This document shows positions 9,497 to 17,905 of a stretch of DNA of 52,580 nucleotides, piece after piece; position 1 is the stretch's first letter, and every line of letters starts with the position of its first letter. Source of the DNA: Opitutales bacterium (GTDB taxonomy: Bacteria; Verrucomicrobiota; Verrucomicrobiia; Opitutales; UBA953); the NCBI GenBank assembly GCA_009691685.1, contig SIAU01000005.1:1-52580 (forward strand). The letters are read 5' to 3'. Below the pieces are notes generated by a model. It was not told the DNA's origin, did not search any database, and was given only the letters and a program-made list of their open reading frames with translations. The translations under genes and the position numbers were made by a program.

Positions 9497-10048
9497 ATGA
9501 AGGACTTTAATCTCATTCTCTCCGGTATTTTCTTCACCTTAGCAGCTTCCTTCGGTGGTTTGCTGATTAGCAGTGAAGTCCAATTAGGATCCTTGGGCCG
9601 TGCACCCGCTGAAGAGGGTGGCCCGCTTTATCCTGCAATTGAAACAGGTTTAGCGATTCAAGGTCGCCAAGTTTATCTCGAATTAGGCTGCGTCACCTGC
9701 CACACGCAACAGGTACGTCCGGCCGGACAAGGAAACGATATTGCGAAGGGCTATGGTCCTCGCCCGACTGTCGCCCGCGACTACGTTCTCCAGACTGAAT
9801 TACTCTTAGGTAACCATCGTAACGGGCCCGACCTCGCGAACTACGGTGCTCGTGCTAAGTCCGATGACGAAATTCATGGCCACCTTCGCTCGCCCGCCGC
9901 AGGTAGCACGATGCCTGCCTACAATTTCTTATACACGGTCGACAAAAATGGTGTCACTCAACCCACCGAGCGCGCTCAAGCCTTGGTCGCGTACCTAAAA
10001 TCTCTCCGCATCGACTACAATTCGCCTGAAGCGAAATTGAAACAGTAA
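9497..10048 (+). CDS. CcoO-like membrane-anchored monoheme cytochrome c
   Basis: This 183-aa protein has one N-terminal membrane helix (about 6-25) and a cytochrome c domain of the CcoO type. It has GRQVYLELGC65VTC68H69 followed by QQVRP, GNHRNGPDLANYGAR, and the distal Met in STM139PAYNF. This pattern is characteristic of cbb3 oxidase subunit II, and the length is close to the usual 200 or so. Unlike its partner CcoN-like protein, it keeps its heme ligands. It starts 12 bases after the CcoN-like stop, and the next gene starts 4 bases after its own stop, so the module is tightly co-transcribed. Confidence 0.88.
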   Translation: MKDFNLILSGIFFTLAASFGGLLISSEVQLGSLGRAPAEEGGPLYPAIETGLAIQGRQVYLELGCVTCHTQQVRPAGQGNDIAKGYGPRPTVARDYVLQTELLLGNHRNGPDLANYGARAKSDDEIHGHLRSPAAGSTMPAYNFLYTVDKNGVTQPTERAQALVAYLKSLRIDYNSPEAKLKQ

Positions 10049-10052
10049 TCCC

Positions 10053-10730
10053 ATGTCACAACATTCTCAAAATAACGATAAGCCCAACCGCTCCTTTGGT
10101 GAGCAGGGTAATCTTTCCGATAGTCGCCTCGTCGAGATTCACTCGCACCTCGCCCGCGACAAAGAGGAACCTGCTGAGGGTTTTTCCATGCTGCCTATCG
10201 TGATTGTATTTATCTTTTGTGGATTTGGTTTCTGGGCCGGTGTTTATCTGACCCGTAATTCGGGTGAATTTTCAGCGAGCACATTCGATCTCGATGCACC
10301 TAAATTAGTCGCCAACATGGGTCCTATGGTTTTTGAGCCTGATCTCGTTAAGGGTGAAAAACTTTATATTCAAAACTGTGCCGCTTGTCACCAAGCCACC
10401 GGCTTAGGCGTCGCTGGTGCCTTTCCACCCATCGCTGGATCGGCTTGGCCAGTCGGCAACGAAGAGCGCGTTATCAAAATCGTCCTCGCGGGGTTAGCGG
10501 GAGAAATTGAAGTGAATGGCCAAAAGTATGTCGGCAATATGTCCAACATCGGCGCGGGTCTGAAAGACGCTCAAGTTGCCAATATCATCTCTTACGTTCG
10601 TTCAGCTTGGGGTAACCAAGGCGGACCAGTCATGGATACTAAGGTGGCTGAAGTGCGTAAAGCTATCGGCGCCCGTGGTCAGTACAGCGGTAAAGAAATT
10701 CTCGATCAGCACCCGTTAGAATCTAAATAA
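10053..10730 (+). CDS. membrane-anchored monoheme cytochrome c in CcoP position
   Basis: This 225-aa protein occupies the CcoP position but has one heme, not two. It has a hydrophilic N-terminus (1-44), one membrane helix (about 46-66), and a C-terminal cytochrome c domain with C109-A-A-C112-H113 and a probable distal Met in VGNMSNIG. The heme domain is paralogous to that of the gene at 7338-8096. The shape resembles CcoP (cytosolic N-terminus, one anchor, periplasmic heme) with a single heme domain. It is the last gene of the operon; a strong hairpin terminator follows within 55 bases. Confidence 0.87.
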   Translation: MSQHSQNNDKPNRSFGEQGNLSDSRLVEIHSHLARDKEEPAEGFSMLPIVIVFIFCGFGFWAGVYLTRNSGEFSASTFDLDAPKLVANMGPMVFEPDLVKGEKLYIQNCAACHQATGLGVAGAFPPIAGSAWPVGNEERVIKIVLAGLAGEIEVNGQKYVGNMSNIGAGLKDAQVANIISYVRSAWGNQGGPVMDTKVAEVRKAIGARGQYSGKEILDQHPLESK

Positions 10731-10751
10731 GAGATAATAAGATTTATAAAC

Positions 10752-10781
10752 AAAGAAGCCCGAGAAATCTCGGGCTTCTTT
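10752..10781. terminator. bidirectional rho-independent terminator between the respiratory operon and trxA
   Basis: A perfect 13-bp stem AAAGAAGCCCGAG / CTCGGGCTTCTTT is closed by the loop AAAT. It has T residues on the right side for the + strand, and its A-rich left side gives T residues for the - strand. It sits between two converging transcripts (the cytochrome gene ending at 10730 and trxA ending at 10801), so it can serve both. Confidence 0.85.
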
Positions 10782-10800
10782 ATGTTTACTTAAAACAGGC

Positions 10801-11130
10801 TTAGGAGTGCTTCTTGATGAAGGCAGCGATGTCGCTTTTCGGACGTGCCCCGACGATTTTATCAACCACTTGTCCGTTCTTAAAAAGGAACAGCGCAGGG
10901 ATGGAGGTGACGCCGAGTTGGGCCGCTAAAGGCTGGTTAGTGTCTACGTCTACTTTGCAGATTTTGACTGAGCCTGACATCTCAGTGGCCAGTTGGTCTA
11001 AGACGGGACCTAATTGCTTGCAGGGTCCACACCACGTGGCCCAGAAGTCTACCAGCACCGGTACGGTTGCTGATTTGATGGTAGACTCAAACGTGGTTGC
11101 GTCGAGGTTGTCGATGAGATCGGAAGCCAT
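10801..11130 (-). CDS. trxA: thioredoxin
   Basis: This is a cytoplasmic thiol-disulfide reductant of standard length (109 aa). It has the active site WC34GPC37K, the cis-Pro region VTSIPALFLFKNG and the usual thioredoxin fold pattern, with no signal peptide. It is transcribed towards the shared terminator at 10752-10781. The polyproline membrane protein gene ends 5 bases upstream of its start, so the two are probably one transcript. Confidence 0.96.
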   Translation of the reverse strand: MASDLIDNLDATTFESTIKSATVPVLVDFWATWCGPCKQLGPVLDQLATEMSGSVKICKVDVDTNQPLAAQLGVTSIPALFLFKNGQVVDKIVGARPKSDIAAFIKKHS

Positions 11131-11135
11131 AAAAA

Positions 11136-11474
11136 TTATCCCTTAGTTTTAACGAAGAGTTCTAATAATAAAAATGCAAAAGCCGCGATGGAAGCGACCA
11201 AGCCAAGAACGTCAAACGAAGCTTCTAAAGTTGAAACGCTGCCACTGGGTTCTGATGAAATGGTGGGGGCGATTCTTGGTGCGGAGGCTCCAACCATCGG
11301 TGGGCGAGGAATCGCAGCGGCAGGCGGGGGAGGAGGAATCGAACCAGCACTCGGAGGAGGGGGTGGAACAAACGCACCAGCAGGCTTATTGAGCTTCAAC
11401 TTAGGAGCCGAATTAGCATCACCCTCAGAAGATGGGGGCGGAGGAGGTGGTGGAGGAGGGGTCTCTAGGCTCAT
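11136..11474 (-). CDS. proline-rich protein with C-terminal membrane anchor, function unknown
   Basis: I do not recognise the family of this 112-aa protein. Residues 6-14 are nine consecutive prolines, and there are further PPPPP runs at about 37-41 and 47-51. The body is Pro/Ala/Ser rich and disordered-looking, and residues about 88-108 form one hydrophobic helix ending LELFVKTKG, so it is probably tail-anchored. The nine-proline run should stall ribosomes without elongation factor P. The opposite strand also has a long frame here, but it is glycine-biased because of the repeat and is a shadow. The gene lies 5 bases upstream of trxA on the same strand. Confidence 0.7.
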   Translation of the reverse strand: MSLETPPPPPPPPPSSEGDANSAPKLKLNKPAGAFVPPPPPSAGSIPPPPPAAAIPRPPMVGASAPRIAPTISSEPSGSVSTLEASFDVLGLVASIAAFAFLLLELFVKTKG

Positions 11475-11541
11475 CGTTGAAGTCAGTTATCAAGTGCTGG
11501 AATGGGGGTGAGTCAATCAGTCAGTAAGAGATTTTGTCGTC

Positions 11542-11787
11542 TTAATCGGCCCGTTCATGTTTACGCAAAAGGTCAGCGATTTCCTGGGGATCGGCGGTTG
11601 GAATTGTCCGACCCTTCCGTTGCAGGTCTTCGACGGTTTTAATCACCGTTTCGGTCATTCTCTCGTGGGTCTCATTGGATCCACCCACTAACGAGAAGCC
11701 TTCACCCTTGGTAATGCGCTTATGATTATCGGCATGATCCAACCCTAGGCCGAGTAGGTGATGCTGGTTCTTTTGTTTGCCCGCCAT
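11542..11787 (-). CDS. small conserved-looking hypothetical protein
   Basis: This 81-aa soluble, charged protein has no recognised domain. It has a His/Lys-rich start (MAGKQKNQHHLLGLGLDHADNHKRI), a central GEGFSLVGGSNETHERMTETVIKTVEDLQ segment, and a C-terminal helix with DPQEIADLLRKH. No membrane helix, signal peptide or Cys is present. It lies between scpA and the polyproline gene in the same orientation, with modest gaps (45 and 67 bases). The regular coding pattern and helix-like spacing support a real gene. Confidence 0.6.
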   Translation of the reverse strand: MAGKQKNQHHLLGLGLDHADNHKRITKGEGFSLVGGSNETHERMTETVIKTVEDLQRKGRTIPTADPQEIADLLRKHERAD

Positions 11788-11832
11788 AGAGAAAATACCT
11801 AAAGAGGAAAATGTAAAATTTCAAACCGTTAC

Positions 11833-12693
11833 CTAATTTGACTCTCCCGTGGGCTCATCAAATTCGGATGGTGTCGCCAAAGGCTGCGAAGAACTGTCGG
11901 CCGGGTTTTTTAAAGGCTTGGAGCAGAAAATGTCTTGGAAATTTATTTCCTGTTCCAATTCAAGGGAACCGAGCCGCGTGAGTTCTAGGCAGGCGAGAAA
12001 AGTAGCTACTAAATAAGTAATCGTGGGACGTTCGGGTAAGAGACTCGTAAAATTAAATTTCGATTCAGTATTTAATCGATTTAAAATATATTCCATACGA
12101 TCAGAGACGGTCACGATTTCAACAGCAAGATTACCCGGCTGAATTTTTTCAGCGAGGCGCCGAAGCACTAAATTAAAAGTATTCCAGAGTTCGATGCGGT
12201 CGGCGGGCGCGACCGGACGAATCACCGCATCTTCGCCTTGAGGCTGTAAAACATAGCGTGCGAGCAGGCCTTGGCGTTCATCGGCTAATTGGCGAATGAT
12301 CGCCGCGGTCTCTTTGACCCGTTTGTACTGAATCAGCTGTTGCACGAGGGCCCAACGCGGGTCGTTGCCTTGATCATGGGTTGTCTCTAATTCGTCGGGG
12401 CGACTTTCCACCGGGAGCAACATCCGGCTTTTAATATACATCAGTGTCGCCGCCATCACGAAGAACTCCCCAGCTAACTCGAGATTATCTTTTTCTTGAT
12501 TACGGAGAATGTGGAGGAACTGAAGGGTGACCTTCTCAATCGGTATATCGTAAATATCGATTTCGTTTTTTCTTATTAAGAAAAGCAGAAGATCGAGCGG
12601 GCCTTCAAAATTATCGAGACGAATGGCTAAATCGGCTGGTGGTAAAAGACCATCAGCAGGCAGGCTGGAGGAGGTTTCGGTAGGGTCCGACAC
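11833..12693 (-). CDS. scpA: ScpA, kleisin subunit of the SMC condensin complex
   Basis: This is the segregation and condensation protein A (286 aa), which bridges SMC heads and ScpB during chromosome condensation. The N-terminal signature is clear (DNFEGPLDLLLFLIRKNEIDIYDIPIEKVTLQFL at about 28-61), followed by ELAGEFFVMAATLMYIKSRMLLP. The C-terminal winged-helix end is TRLGSLELEQEINFQDIF. The start codon is GTG, two bases after the stop of the lptD homologue. No scpB is adjacent. Confidence 0.92.
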   Translation of the reverse strand: MSDPTETSSSLPADGLLPPADLAIRLDNFEGPLDLLLFLIRKNEIDIYDIPIEKVTLQFLHILRNQEKDNLELAGEFFVMAATLMYIKSRMLLPVESRPDELETTHDQGNDPRWALVQQLIQYKRVKETAAIIRQLADERQGLLARYVLQPQGEDAVIRPVAPADRIELWNTFNLVLRRLAEKIQPGNLAVEIVTVSDRMEYILNRLNTESKFNFTSLLPERPTITYLVATFLACLELTRLGSLELEQEINFQDIFCSKPLKNPADSSSQPLATPSEFDEPTGESN

Positions 12694-12695
12694 GT

Positions 12696-14861
12696 TTAGA
12701 ATTTGAAGAGGCGCACCCGTACTTGGGCGCCGAGTGAGCCATCATTAAAGGCCGAAACGCGCTTTTGGAAACCGTATTCAATTTGCCAGGAATTTCCAAT
12801 ACGCTGAATCAGTCCAATCGACTGATAAGTATAGGCTTTAGCGAGGGCGTCATAATTAAGGGTCATTATCGCGGAGAAGGTAGAATTTAATTTAACTTCA
12901 CCTATGATCCAGAGCTGTTTGGCGGGGTCGTTACTTTGTTTCAAATCGAACCAGCCGACGGAGGCTCTCCAGAAATCACCCGAATTAAAAGCGATGGTTT
13001 GTAATGACTCAACATTACCTCCGCCGTTTTTGGCGTAACGGGAATAGGAATCAATCGTGACCCAGTTGGCTGGGGTTAAGCGGATATGCGTTTGAACGTC
13101 TGAATCCGTTTGGCCGAGTGAGCCATCCGCATTGGACCAGTCTTTGGTAATATCGAAACGAGCTAATTCACGCGTCCCCATAGCGGTATCGCGCGTGGCT
13201 AAAGTATTTCTAAATCCAAACCGCCCCATTTGGGTAGCGGTGTTCGCTGCGGCGTCAGGGCGATCGGCGAGATCTAATTCGCGGAAGGCGGAAAAGGCTA
13301 CATCGCGTTCCGAAAGGGGAATTTTCCCAATCGCATGATCAGCACCGGGTAAATAGCGATATTGGATAAATGGACGAAACGCGTGACGCATTCCGTTGAT
13401 CGACCAATGGTCGGCTTTGAGATTCCAGGATCCAGTGGCCAGACCTTCAACATCGAAGCCTACTTGACCCACCGCTTTGGAGACCCCGCCCGTATTAGTT
13501 AAATTGGATGACCATGAAGTCGCCCGCGCGCCGACCACAGGTTTAAAGGTGAGATAATTGCGGACGGTTAAGGGATAAGTGATCCCGTAGTAGGCATCGT
13601 AACGCGCGGTCGACCAAGCTTCGGTGGCGCCTGTTTCGGTGGTGAAATTGGGTAAGGGTAGGGCCGCCGAGGGACGCTCGGTCAGATAAGCAGCCGAAAC
13701 AAATGCACGGTGATTGAAGGGTGTTCCCGTAATCGCTCTCTCCGTTAAATCATAACGCAGTTCGGGTAATTTTTGAGCAACGTCTTGATAGTTATCAGCT
13801 TTCGCAATCACCGTCGCTGAGAGATAGCCTTCTCCGAGTGGTTTGGTTACTTCGAAGCTAGCTTGCGGAAGACCAATCTCGACGATTTCTCGCGGACGGA
13901 AGGAGCGGACAAAATTAGGATCCGAGGTGAAATAAAACTGACCTGCAAAATCGAAATCATTCTTGGTGTGTCCGTTGATATTTCCGACAAGAAAACCACG
14001 ATTTGCATCAGGCGTGCGGCCATAAATATCGTTCTCCACGACATTGCCATCATTGATATATCCCGATTTTAAATCCCCCCGCCAAACTGTTCCATCTTGA
14101 GTCGTTTTGCTGTTATCGTAACGAAGGGCAGGACCCATCAGAAAGCCCGATTTGCTATAATAATCTAACAATGCACCGACCCAGAGGGACTTGCTTTGAC
14201 GGACTAAAGTAGTGGTACGGAGGTAACGTCCTTGAGGCTCCTGCGAGCCGGTATTGAGTTCAAGATCATAAGGAATATCGCGATAACCTTCTTGCCCGTA
14301 ATAGGGCAGGTAAAAAAATGGAATGCCAGCGAGATGGGGAACGACTCCTTTAAAGGTTAACCAATCCTCTTTATCAGAATAGTGAGCTTCATTGATTTTT
14401 AAATTCATGCCATAAGCGTGTGGCTCGTTATTCCACATGCGGACACCTTTCATCGTACGCTCACCGTTTTGAATACGAATTTCTTCCGCGGTGAAGTAAA
14501 CGGGGTTGCGACCGATTTTTACATTATAGGCTAACACTAAATCGATTTTGGGATTCATGGTTAATCGCTCGCCCATGATCCGTAGATTTTTTGTCGTATA
14601 AACGACATCGCCTTCCGCGTTGATAATCCCGGTTTCAGAATTGAAAGATATTTTTTTGGCAGCAAGGTGAGCGCCATTCGCTTCCACGCTGGCATCTACG
14701 GCGACGAGAACTTTTCCATTCTCTTCATAAGTAAAACTTTCTCCTTGGATGTTTGAGTTCGTGGCAATCTCAGGTGCGACTTTTGTGGTCGAGTCCGCCG
14801 CCATGACTGCGGTGCTGCAGAAGAGGAAGGCAAGGAGTGGGCTGAGAGTTCGACCAGGCAT
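12696..14861 (-). CDS. lptD: LptD-family outer-membrane LPS assembly protein
   Basis: This 721-aa protein has a signal peptide (MPGRTLSPLLAFLFCSTAVMA, cleaved near 21-22), then an LptA/OstA-like beta-jellyroll domain (about 45-170: GAHLAAKKISFNSETG, GDVVYTTKNLRIMGERL). A large beta-barrel follows with alternating hydrophobic residues, ending in a terminal Phe (RVRLFKF), as expected for a BAM substrate. Family knowledge: LptD inserts lipopolysaccharide in the outer leaflet. The size is a little below the proteobacterial form. The next gene on this strand is scpA, 2 bases downstream. Upstream is a 90-base divergent gap with glgB. Confidence 0.82.
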   Translation of the reverse strand: MPGRTLSPLLAFLFCSTAVMAADSTTKVAPEIATNSNIQGESFTYEENGKVLVAVDASVEANGAHLAAKKISFNSETGIINAEGDVVYTTKNLRIMGERLTMNPKIDLVLAYNVKIGRNPVYFTAEEIRIQNGERTMKGVRMWNNEPHAYGMNLKINEAHYSDKEDWLTFKGVVPHLAGIPFFYLPYYGQEGYRDIPYDLELNTGSQEPQGRYLRTTTLVRQSKSLWVGALLDYYSKSGFLMGPALRYDNSKTTQDGTVWRGDLKSGYINDGNVVENDIYGRTPDANRGFLVGNINGHTKNDFDFAGQFYFTSDPNFVRSFRPREIVEIGLPQASFEVTKPLGEGYLSATVIAKADNYQDVAQKLPELRYDLTERAITGTPFNHRAFVSAAYLTERPSAALPLPNFTTETGATEAWSTARYDAYYGITYPLTVRNYLTFKPVVGARATSWSSNLTNTGGVSKAVGQVGFDVEGLATGSWNLKADHWSINGMRHAFRPFIQYRYLPGADHAIGKIPLSERDVAFSAFRELDLADRPDAAANTATQMGRFGFRNTLATRDTAMGTRELARFDITKDWSNADGSLGQTDSDVQTHIRLTPANWVTIDSYSRYAKNGGGNVESLQTIAFNSGDFWRASVGWFDLKQSNDPAKQLWIIGEVKLNSTFSAIMTLNYDALAKAYTYQSIGLIQRIGNSWQIEYGFQKRVSAFNDGSLGAQVRVRLFKF

Positions 14862-14951
14862 TTGCTCCAGACTTGGCGATTAGGGCATTCTCTCAAGTAT
14901 TTTCGGGCAATGAGCGCTTGCGGGCATACGATTGTCGTAGATTATTGACCT

Positions 14952-17144
14952 ATGCACCTAAGCCAAGTTGAGCTAACTCGCCTCGTTGAGGGCAAGGAAA
15001 GCTCCCCCCACCGCTTTTTAGGGCTACATTTATTATCACAAGGGGGGTTCATGGTGAGGGCATTATTACCCGAAGCCATCAGTTGTGAACTGATGATGGA
15101 AGGTGAGAACAAGGGTATCCCCATGAAGAAAATTCATTCGTTAGGGATTTTTGAGGTAGAAATTAAATCGAAATCCGTTTTTCGGTATCAATTCAAAGCT
15201 ACTTATCGGGAAAAAATTACTCACCTCCTCGAAGACCCTTACCGTTTCTTACCGACCCTCTCCGAATCGGATTTATTTTTAATAGGTAAGGGTGATGATC
15301 ATAAAGTTTATCATAAGCTAGGTTCGCACCTGGCGACCCTTGATGGAGTCAAAGGAGTTCGCTTCGCCGTCTGGGCTCCCTCCGCTCGCCGCGTTTCCTT
15401 AGTAGGTAATCACAATTTTTGGAATGGTCGCACCCATCCCATGCGACTTTTGGGCGCTTCAGGGATTTGGGAAATTTTTATTCCAGGTCTCACCGCTGGT
15501 GCGTGTTATAAATATGAAATCCTCGGCCCGGCTGACGAAACTCCGTTCTTAAAAACTGATCCCTGCGCCTTAAGTTTTGAACCTCCGCCGCATCACGCCG
15601 CTGTGGTTTGTGATCTATCGACGTTTAATTGGCAGGACTCGGAGTGGATGAAAAAAAGATGCCTGCATCCTTCTCGCCCACAGCCCGTATCGATTTACGA
15701 AGTTCATTTGGGTTCATGGCGTCGTGTGCCCGAAGATAATAATCGCTCCTTAAATTATCAAGAATTGGGAACGCAGTTGGCCGAATACTGCAATCGACTA
15801 GGTTTCACCCATGTGGAATTGATGCCGCCCACGGAGCATCCTTTTGACGGCTCGTGGGGCTATCAAGTAACGGGATTTTACGCACCGACACATCGTTTTG
15901 GCTCACCGCTAGATTTCATGACGCTCGTCGATACCTTACACCGTGCCAATATCGGTGTGATTATGGACTGGGTTCCCGCGCACTTCCCTAAAGACACTTT
16001 CGCTCTCGCCCAATTTGATGGTACCTACTTGTACGAACACGCCGATCCGCGTCTGGGCGAACATCAAGACTGGGGTACCTTGATTTTTAATTACGGACGT
16101 CACGAAGTTCGCGGATTTCTGGTGGGCTCAGCGCTTTCATGGTTAGACCTCTTTCACATCGACGGCCTGCGCGTTGACGCTGTCGCCTCGATGTTGTACC
16201 TGGACTACTCAAGAAAACAGGGTGAGTGGCTTCCGAATGAACACGGTGGACGAGAAAATTTAGCGGCGATTGAGTTTTTAAAACAAACGAATGCCCTGGT
16301 GCATCTTTATCACCCTGGCGCGATTACCATCGCCGAAGAATCCACTTCATATCCGGGCGTGACTAAACCGATTGCCGAGGGAGGTTTAAATTTTGATTAC
16401 AAATGGAATATGGGCTGGATGCACGATAGCTTAAATTATTTTAAAGAAGATCCGCTTTACCGAAAATATCATCATAACAAACTCACGTTTGGGATGCTCT
16501 ACCATTGGTCGGAAGCGTTTATCCAATCTTTTTCACACGATGAAGTAGTCCACGGAAAAGGTTCACTGATGGGCAAAATGGGCGGGGGCGATTTTCATCA
16601 TAAAGCCGCCAATCTTCGCTGCTTATTAGCCTTACAGTGGGCTTGGCCTGGTAAGAAATCTTTATTCATGGGATGTGAGTTCGGGCAAGTAGCAGAGTGG
16701 AGTCACTCTTCTTCCCTTGATTGGCACCTCTTACAATATCCCCTGCACGAAGGGATTCAGAAGTTAGTCGCTGATTTAAATGCACTTTATAAAAAAGATA
16801 AGACTATCGCGGAGCGAGATTTTGACTCTCAAGGTTTTAACTGGGTGCATGCCGATGATGGCGACCAGAGTGTTCTTATTTTTGAACGTCATGGTTATGA
16901 TTGCTCCTGGGTGGTCGTGGGTAATTTCACACCCGTGGAACGCACTTATCGATTTGGGGTGCCTTGTCTGGGTAAATGGGAAGAAGCGATTAATACCGAC
17001 TCCAGTTATTATGCTGGCAAGGGTAGTGGAAATTTAGGCGGCGTGGTTTCAGAAAAAATCGCTGCCCATGGTCGCTCGCAATCGATTGAAGTTTGCCTGC
17101 CCGGACTTTCCGTTGTCATTTTTCGACAGAAAACAAAAGTCTAA
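14952..17144 (+). CDS. glgB: 1,4-alpha-glucan (glycogen) branching enzyme
   Basis: This GH13 enzyme (730 aa) makes alpha-1,6 branches in glycogen. It has an N-terminal carbohydrate-binding module (about 1-110), an early-set domain (HKLGSHLATLDGVKGVRFAVWAPSARRVSLVGNHNFW at about 120-156) and a catalytic barrel. The GH13 motifs are visible: DWVPAHFP, GLRVD409AVASM with the nucleophile Asp, AE462EST with the acid/base Glu, and FSHDEVVHG. The C-terminal all-beta domain is present. The length equals that of the E. coli enzyme. A TPR gene follows after 2 bases. No other glycogen genes are nearby. Confidence 0.96.
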   Translation: MHLSQVELTRLVEGKESSPHRFLGLHLLSQGGFMVRALLPEAISCELMMEGENKGIPMKKIHSLGIFEVEIKSKSVFRYQFKATYREKITHLLEDPYRFLPTLSESDLFLIGKGDDHKVYHKLGSHLATLDGVKGVRFAVWAPSARRVSLVGNHNFWNGRTHPMRLLGASGIWEIFIPGLTAGACYKYEILGPADETPFLKTDPCALSFEPPPHHAAVVCDLSTFNWQDSEWMKKRCLHPSRPQPVSIYEVHLGSWRRVPEDNNRSLNYQELGTQLAEYCNRLGFTHVELMPPTEHPFDGSWGYQVTGFYAPTHRFGSPLDFMTLVDTLHRANIGVIMDWVPAHFPKDTFALAQFDGTYLYEHADPRLGEHQDWGTLIFNYGRHEVRGFLVGSALSWLDLFHIDGLRVDAVASMLYLDYSRKQGEWLPNEHGGRENLAAIEFLKQTNALVHLYHPGAITIAEESTSYPGVTKPIAEGGLNFDYKWNMGWMHDSLNYFKEDPLYRKYHHNKLTFGMLYHWSEAFIQSFSHDEVVHGKGSLMGKMGGGDFHHKAANLRCLLALQWAWPGKKSLFMGCEFGQVAEWSHSSSLDWHLLQYPLHEGIQKLVADLNALYKKDKTIAERDFDSQGFNWVHADDGDQSVLIFERHGYDCSWVVVGNFTPVERTYRFGVPCLGKWEEAINTDSSYYAGKGSGNLGGVVSEKIAAHGRSQSIEVCLPGLSVVIFRQKTKV

Positions 17145-17146
17145 AC

Positions 17147-17455
17147 ATGATTCCCCGTTCTGAAGTATTTCGTGCTCGGGTGGAGTCTGACCCCACCAAT
17201 CCACTCTTCCGTTTTTCGCTAGGCCAAGCCCTCTTTCAGGAAAGTAATTTTCCAGCGGCCATAGAACATTTACATCAAGCGGCGGAGGGTAAGGCCGATT
17301 GGATGATGCCTCGTATTCTTCTGGGAAAAACTTATTTGTATTTAGCCCAAAAGAATTTAGCCAAAATTGCCTTTCAAGAAGCACTTCAGCTTGCCGTGGC
17401 GCAAGGCCACGAGGATCCCGAAGCCGAACTTCGCCAACTACTTTCTACCCTTTAA
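17147..17455 (+). CDS. small TPR-repeat protein
   Basis: This 102-aa protein consists of about two tetratricopeptide repeats (NPLFRFSLGQALFQESNFPAAIEHLHQAAE, then PRILLGKTYLYLAQKNLAKIAFQEALQLA). The start ATG lies 2 bases after the glgB stop; a longer in-frame start inside glgB is rejected. No signal peptide. TPRs mediate protein-protein contacts, and the partner is not evident. The next gene begins 5 bases downstream, so it is part of a glgB transcript. Confidence 0.8.
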   Translation: MIPRSEVFRARVESDPTNPLFRFSLGQALFQESNFPAAIEHLHQAAEGKADWMMPRILLGKTYLYLAQKNLAKIAFQEALQLAVAQGHEDPEAELRQLLSTL

Positions 17456-17460
17456 TACTG

Positions 17461-17874
17461 ATGCAAATCTCTCTACTTTTTAAACTCCTTCCCTCGATTG
17501 ATTTAGCCATGGCGGCGGTCGCGTGGTTAATTTATTTTTGTACGTATCCCGATTTCGCACGCTGGCGTAGTGAGAACTTTCGCGAGCATCACCAAAGCTA
17601 TACCAGTCGCGTGGGCTGGGTGGTTGGTCCATTACTCTTGTTACAAATCGTCGGACATTTTCTGTTATGGCGAAATGGCGCCGCGGTGACGGGCTTTGTC
17701 TTGGTCGTTCTGACCTGGGTTTTTACGGCGATTTGTTCGATTCCCGCCCACCGTCGATTACAACAAGAAGGCTATAACTTAGAGGTGATTAATCACCTAA
17801 CGCGGACACATATTGTCCGAACACTCCTCTGGTCGGGCTTAGCGATTTACTCCTTAAGAAATACTGTAGGTTGA
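17461..17874 (+). CDS. small integral membrane protein, unknown function
   Basis: This 137-aa protein has four hydrophobic segments (about 12-28, 52-70, 76-96 and 118-134). Conserved-looking polar residues lie between the helices: YPDFARWRSENFREHHQSYTSRVGW, and IPAHRRLQQEGYNLEVINHLTRTHIVRT. The many His and Arg residues in these loops could bind a ligand or metal, but no family is recognised with certainty. The chosen ATG at 17461 lies 5 bases after the TPR gene; the longer frame from 17299 overlaps that gene and is rejected. Confidence 0.75.
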   Translation: MQISLLFKLLPSIDLAMAAVAWLIYFCTYPDFARWRSENFREHHQSYTSRVGWVVGPLLLLQIVGHFLLWRNGAAVTGFVLVVLTWVFTAICSIPAHRRLQQEGYNLEVINHLTRTHIVRTLLWSGLAIYSLRNTVG

Positions 17875-17905
17875 CACTGGGTAGCGAATAAAAGATTTTT
17901 CATTC

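Noticed and set aside
11188-11511. Glycine-rich + strand frame opposite the polyproline gene
   Set aside because: It is the antisense reading of the proline codons (CCN to GGN), overlaps the - strand gene fully, and ends in non-coding-looking sequence.
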